Assembly: GCF_964355755.1 (NCBI RefSeq)
Contig: NC_092671.1
Span: forward strand, 5,033,001 to 5,097,000
Length of the DNA stretch: 64,000 nt
Source: Antedon mediterranea
Taxonomy: Eukaryota; Echinodermata; Crinoidea; Comatulida; Antedonidae
Direction of reading: 5' to 3'
This document shows positions 59,201-64,000 of this stretch, one piece after another. A model generated the notes under the pieces. The model did not search any database, was not told the origin of the DNA, and worked only from the letters and a program-made list of their open reading frames with translations. Both the position numbers and the translations under genes were made by a program. The first letter of the stretch is position 1. Each line of letters opens with the position of its first letter.

Positions 59201-62200
59201 TTTTGTCTTATTATTTTATTATTCAAAATATGTTCAATTACGTAAACAAATTTAAACACGAGTGGGTTGTGCATCATTGATGCTCTTGTTAGTTACTTAA
59301 ATGAACTAGTCTTGTTTAGTTACCTAAACTAGTTAGTCTAACTTAACTAGTCTTGTTTAGTTACCTAAACTAGTTAGTCTAACTTAACTAGTCTTATATT
59401 ACAGGTTGTGATTGAAATTGAAATAATTAACTGTAGACAACATTTTGTTATTACATAAATAAGAATTACCGGTACTTGTAAAAATCAGATCACTGTAAAG
59501 AAATTATTTTAAAAATGTAGGCTTATGTTGTCTGCTACAAGTGCTTGGCAATGACAGCTTAAATGACCTTGGCAGCAGAGTGCATGAAGAAATGACCCGC
59601 ATTATTTACTCTTCTCTTGGTAAGTACTGTGTTGATGCAATTCATGAATTTTAAAAGAGAAAAAAAAGTGAAAAATTCTATTTAAAACAAGGCCATATAC
59701 ATGGCTGCAGTCGCGTGCTCAAGTTAGTGTTTACCGACCGACCGACATAGTGAGCTGTAGAGTCGCGTTGCATGCAACTAAAAATAAAAAATTAATATCG
59801 TAAATGCTCTGGTATGATCCCACTCACTAGAACTCAACATTTTTCCGACTTTGGTGGGTGGAACTATACCCAGGGAAACCCTGAATTGGTAAGCATTTCT
59901 TGTGAATAAATTACCCCCAATTTCTTGGCAGCAGAAATAGGATTTTTGGTAATATTACCGTTTTTGTCAATGATAAACCACTAATGTAATGGTTATTTGG
60001 GAGCACAAATTTAGCAGAAATGCAGCTGGTTTTAGTTATGCAGCAGAAACATACCCATTGTGAGTTGTATACTGTACACTTGTAGAAACAGTCTTGAAAT
60101 GAAGAAGTCACCCAGTATAAATCTATTAAATAATTAATATAATTTTCGGACAAAATTTCATTGTTTATTTTTACAGAATCCTCTAACGATGAGACATTTT
60201 GGCCAAAACTCGAAGGTTTCCACCAACTTCTGGATAAATTAGGATTTCGTGTTTGGCAGTATTTGTCTGCTTCCATTCAAGATGTTTTTGAATGTATTTT
60301 TGACCATGGTTGCATTCAAGAAGCCATAAACCATCTGAAAGAGTAAGATTAACATTCTACCTTTTTATCTAAAACTAATAGCAAAGTATTCAGTGAAAAT
60401 AGAAATAAAAAAAATTGTTTGTTTAAAAAGCTTGTGGTTGAAATATATATGTACATTTTGTTTGCCAACATTTATTATGAAAAATCTGTATTTTGAACAA
60501 ACACTTTTGTTCAAAAATATTGATTAACCAATCAGTAGGTCTATGATTATTTGATTTTATTAATAAGATAATTAAACTGGTTTTTCAGTCAATGCCCTTC
60601 AGTTGAATTTTTACTGAACTGTTTTCTGTTTCTTCTTCTTCTGAAGAAAGAAAGAAGTCCACAATGCAATTTTTAAAAAGCTGAGAGCTACTGACTATGA
60701 CAAAATTGCATCTATTTTATTTTATGTGTTGATGTTATTTTTCTATATTTATTATAGCCCAATGTGCTAATTGTATCTGGTAACATTTTAAAAAACTATA
60801 TTTTTTTGCCCATTTTTTTTCAGCAATAATCAGGAAAGAAGCGAAAATCAAAGAAAAGACCAATTTTCAAAAAAAGAATGTGATAAATACACCCCATATA
60901 CTTGGGTGAAAGCTTTTGTATCATCATTGTTGGATTCAATAGAATTGAGCAATCAATTTATCATCACAGTGCTTGACAAATTGGTTACAATGATAAATGA
61001 TGAGTTGTTCAGGAATATCTTTCTGAGTGTATCAAACCGAAAACCAAATCTGTTCTTAAAACACATGATAGAGTGTTTGGTTGAGGTATTGGAATGTCTG
61101 AAGAGCGTCCATTTCCATGGTATAGCATTCATTCATTTTTCTGAAAGTTTTGGAGTTATCACCCGCTTTCTAACGAAGTATCCCCAAGAAATAACTGATC
61201 AGATCTCTGAAAATTGGCAGGACACACCAGTAACATTTTTCAAAAAGATGCTCCAATTAAGTGTGGAACATGTATATGTGAAGGAATCAAAGGCCTTGGT
61301 TATTGAATTGGATAAGGTTTTGTCGAGAAAAATAGTTTTTGAGGTTATTAATTCAGATGTTCTAAAAACACTGTTAGAAAAAGCTGTTGAAAAGCTAAGC
61401 TCTATTCCAATTGGAGAAATGACTGTGGAAGACTATGAAGAGTGTGATTATCCATTCATACCATTTGAAATCAAAATAGAGCCTCCAGATGATTCTGATT
61501 CCAATTCTAGTCAACACCATGTTTTTAATAAAGAAGACATGGATCAACTAGTAGCAGAAGAAAACGACAAAAGAGAGGTTGGGGAAACAGTTGAAAAAGA
61601 GGTTGAGGAAGTGGTCGCAAAAGGGGTTGAAGAAATGGTCAAGAAAGAGGTTGATGAAATGGTCGAAGAAGGGTTTGAGAAAATGGTCAAAACCAAAGGA
61701 AATGATGAGTATATCTGGATAAGTTCTGATGATGAAGATCAAATTTCAGGTCAGTAATAATTGTGCTATATAATTAGTTTTATACTATTGATGATAACCA
61801 GAGATAATGCTAGACAATTACAGTATAGAAGGTCGGTGTCAAAGGGTTAGTGGTGGGAAAAAACATTCTTATCTAAATGTTTCTTGGGTGTGGGTGTTTC
61901 TAGGCTGTGTAGAATTCTTCAAAGAAGGTGAGTTCCCCAACCCATCTCTGAGCAGCACATATATCCTTCAGAAGTTTTTAGAAATTAAGTCTGCTAGCAG
62001 ATTCTCTGCCTATACTGTAAGTAAAGTATTAAATCATCCAATTAAAAGTTAACCTGCTGATAAAATGCATTATCACTTTTTGCACATTTACAATATATTT
62101 GCCATTAAATTAAATGTCAACCATTTTTTAAATCAATATTTCTGTTATGCCCAGTAAGCAGTATCTGCTGACCATGTTTTGTTTTTCCTTTCTGGCAACA

Positions 62201-64000
62201 ATTTAAAATGCTACTAGTTGACAACTCTGATTTCCTCCATGACTGGTAACACCTCCCATTTATGTGTTTTCACAAATTGGGGTCAAAATCACATAAGGGT
62301 CAGGAAGGGTAAATTTTAATTTAAAACTTTGCACATATGTATTTTTAGGATAAACCTTTTGTGAAAGAAAGATTGTCTAATGGTGTTTTTAATTACAAAT
62401 TTATTTAGCTGATGAAGTAGGAGAAATAGATGTGTTTAAGTTTGGATGTAGTAGGAAATTGGTTGTCAGTCTTAAGAAATTAAAGTTTGAAGGTAAGACA
62501 AACACAGCTGTAGGAATTAACAATAGCATTGTTAAAAGTGTGCATGATGTCAATACAGCAGTGACAGTAGTGTTTTGCACAGACAGCAGCCCTAAGTTCT
62601 CTCTTAAGACTTGTGTAAAAGGGAATCACATTTTTGTTAAAGCATTTTATTTTGCACCGTTGAACATTAATTAAAGATGTATTGTCCCCCTGAAAAAATT
62701 ATTCTTAAAACATTTTTTTTTAATATTCCATTTTAATGTACTGTAACATAATATTTATCCCCTTTGACCAAAAATTTGATTGAAAAAAAAAATGTATTTA
62801 CCTGAAAAATGTAATTTAAAGCAAAAAATGGTCAAAGTGGCTGCCACAATGGATTTTTGGTTGAATTTAACCATTTATTTTCTCATTGATTGAAAACATT
62901 TTTTTTCCCCGTTTTTTTGTCTATGGAAGTTATTAACTTTATTAAAACTACAAAATAACAATAGCATATTCAAAGTCTGATTAAATTAATCTTCATTTTC
63001 ATGTTTTTGGGGGACAATACATCTTTAATTAAAGATACTAGACCTACAATTGTTGACGTTTGTAAAAGTAGGGCATATATCTTACTTTAAAAATATTAAA
63101 CCAGGTCATTCCTTTTCTTAAATGTACGTTTTATGGTAAATTATGATAAAAAGAGAGAAACAATGCATTACCTAAGTGGCTCGCGTCGAATGTCCTCTAG
63201 TGGACGGTCTTAGGCCTAGTTTATATAGAATCATTTTTGTAAGGCTAACTGCTAAATAGCGGTAATGTACGAACATCGTACACTATCTTTAGGCCTAGCC
63301 TGACATTTTCTTGTTACTAATTCAATTGTCTTTCATTTTTTGGCAAAATCTGTTAATAATAATTGGGAAAGACCTGGTATTTTCGCTAAAAAGTTATGGT
63401 TCTTTTATTTGGTTATCTTTCACACAATCGATCGAATTGAGTGCATCACAATGAAGATCAATCTGCGCGCAATGCATGTTGGGATTAATAGCGGGCCGCT
63501 ATAATTACTAGAGTTCCCTTAATTTTCTACCGTTTAAAGATTATTATTATTATTGCAATAGGTTCATATAGTATTTATGTTTACATAAAGCAAAAAAATG
63601 TAGGTCTAGTGTCTTTAAGTTTCCACAGCAAGTTTTCTTACCCAGTGTAAAAAAAAAACATTTTTTAACATGTTGTTGTATATGAATAAACAATAATACT
63701 ATTTGTATTCTTGAATCTTGGCCATACTAAAATAATTGACATCATCAAACCACACTATTAAATCATCTGGGATATACTGTACTAATAACTATACTATAGT
63801 AGACTGGGATAGAGGTGTTCATATTTCCAAGTAGTATTTGAAACTGAGACGCTCTACTTGGATGTAAAACAAAAAGTTATATGTCTTTTTACAGTTTTTC
63901 TACCAAACTGGTAGTAAGAATTATTAAAAGGAATGAAGTTGAAACCTTTACAACACCACGTTCAATTATTTTACAGATATAGAGTCATATTCTGAACAAA
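56282..64000 (+). CDS. SETX: Senataxin-like protein, N-terminal exons (continues past window)
   Basis: Exons 56282-56470, 56954-57248, 57692-57807, 58668-58887, 59521-59619, 60177-60342, 60824-61749, 62409-62492 and 63977 to the window end keep phase throughout, about 700 codons. Segments resembling the senataxin N-terminal domain as I recall it are HCIECVKSYHKGRYEF, VQEILMFPFYLQDIEV, GLFLLLIHPCHLVR, YWKGLCCLLQVLGNDSL and FWPKLEGFHQLLDKLGFRVW. The long seventh exon adds a helical region, an acidic EPPDDSDSNSS stretch, Glu/Lys/Val repeats and a SUMO-site-like ISSDDED end. Senataxin is a nuclear SF1 helicase that resolves R-loops and aids transcription termination; this N-terminal region mediates protein contacts. 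The helicase motifs would lie right of the window, so helicase identity is inferred from the N-terminus only. The start has an upstream acceptor at 56265-56266, implying a non-coding first exon. Confidence 0.75.
57044..57138 (+). repeat. 21-bp coding minisatellite in the SETX-like exon 2
   Basis: AACAGT(A/G)ATGATAACCAG(G/A)(T/C)T is repeated about 4.5 times, alternating N and D codons, and encodes NS(N/D)DNQV units. The frame is kept. It falls between the N-terminal ECV region and the FPLPIPVQEIL segment, where a spacer is expected. Confidence 0.92.
58170..58480 (-). mobile_element. LINE remnant, C-terminal end of a reverse transcriptase ORF
   Basis: Read on the minus strand a broken frame gives QSNQIERIQKRAHGLAQVDN and GLPALSIVKKTLS. 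The IERIQKRA word is typical of the region after the reverse transcriptase in non-LTR elements. Stops and frameshifts are present. A (TAA)n microsatellite lies at 58498-58530. It sits in an intron of the SETX-like gene. Confidence 0.5.
61576..61710 (+). repeat. Coding repeat of V-E-E/M-V-K units in the SETX-like exon 7
   Basis: GAGGTTGAGGAAGTGGTC-like units of about 24-33 bp encode VEEVVAKGVEEMVKKEVDEM, a highly charged probable coiled coil. The antisense frame (FDHFFNPFCDHF) is its shadow. Confidence 0.8.
61904..61927 (+). other. Possible 24-bp microexon of the SETX-like gene
   Basis: GTTTCTAG precedes and GTGAGT follows a 24-bp open segment encoding CVEFFKEG in the phase left by exon 7. 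Including or skipping it keeps the frame. The acceptor tract is only moderate. Confidence 0.25.
62671..63028. mobile_element. TTAA-flanked MITE (AGATGTATTGTCCCCC ends), second good copy
   Basis: TTAAAGATGTATTGTCCCCC at the left and GGGGGACAATACATCTTTAA at the right; interior words match 55664-56016 in inverted order. The left TTAA is doubled (62667-62674) and the right TTAA (63025-63028) abuts the TTAA of the next element. Confidence 0.85.
63029..63618. mobile_element. TTAA-flanked inverted-repeat element, copy 2 of the 42280 family
   Basis: TTAAAGATACTAGACCTACA faces TGTAGGTCTAGTGTCTTTAA. The interior matches 42280-42913 in order (GTACGTTTTATGGTAAATTA, GTGGACGGTCTTAGGCCTAG, GCGCGCAATGCAT, AGCGGGCCGCTATAAT). 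The ends are better preserved here than in copy 1. Confidence 0.85.

Noticed and set aside
61807-62052. 81-codon ORF after SETX-like exon 7
   Set aside because: Starts and ends without splice borders in phase; only the 24-bp segment at 61904-61927 has exon-like borders.

Overview
The window is nuclear DNA of an animal. It is AT-rich and intron-dense, with GT-AG introns, and it carries parts or all of five genes that resemble human orthologs exon by exon. Frequent AGGCCTA-type words, abundant short inverted-repeat transposons and the strong match to vertebrate gene structure suggest a marine invertebrate deuterostome, perhaps an echinoderm. That assignment is a guess: no rRNA, mitochondrial or other marker sequence is present to settle it.

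Layout: (1) 774-12352, + strand, the last four coding exons of a UBE2E-class ubiquitin-conjugating enzyme; its N-terminal exons lie left of the window. (2) 12353-19761, a convergent intergenic region holding MITEs and tRNA-like SINE remnants. (3) 19762-32166, - strand, a complete 13-exon DNAJC7 (TPR co-chaperone, 514 codons). Its introns hold a hAT element with an exact 8-bp target duplication, two TA-flanked inverted-repeat elements and a 3.2-kb foldback element. (4) 33721-36139, + strand, a complete six-exon YJU2/CCDC94 splicing factor, divergent from DNAJC7. (5) 36849-43732, - strand, MRPL21 (mitochondrial ribosomal protein L21), convergent with YJU2. An orphan, exon-like open stretch lies antisense in its first intron. 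(6) 43799-53426, a 9.6-kb gene-free block of satellite DNA: about 42 monomers of ~100 bp arranged in an 899-bp higher-order repeat, a shorter array in opposite orientation, foldback units with telomere-like tips and mirrored 15-bp minisatellites, all bounded by a ~60-bp terminal inverted repeat. (7) 53427-56281, more palindromic and MITE DNA. (8) 56282 to the window end, + strand, the N-terminal exons of a senataxin (SETX)-like gene.

The genes are housekeeping genes of unrelated pathways (ubiquitin transfer, chaperoning, pre-mRNA splicing, mitochondrial translation, R-loop or transcription-termination helicase). Nothing suggests a co-regulated cluster, apart from the DNAJC7/YJU2 head-to-head arrangement. 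The unusual content is the repeat architecture: nested MITEs, two TTAA-flanked elements side by side, and the inverted higher-order satellite block. All gene calls rest on my reading of splice sites and remembered family similarity; no search was run.
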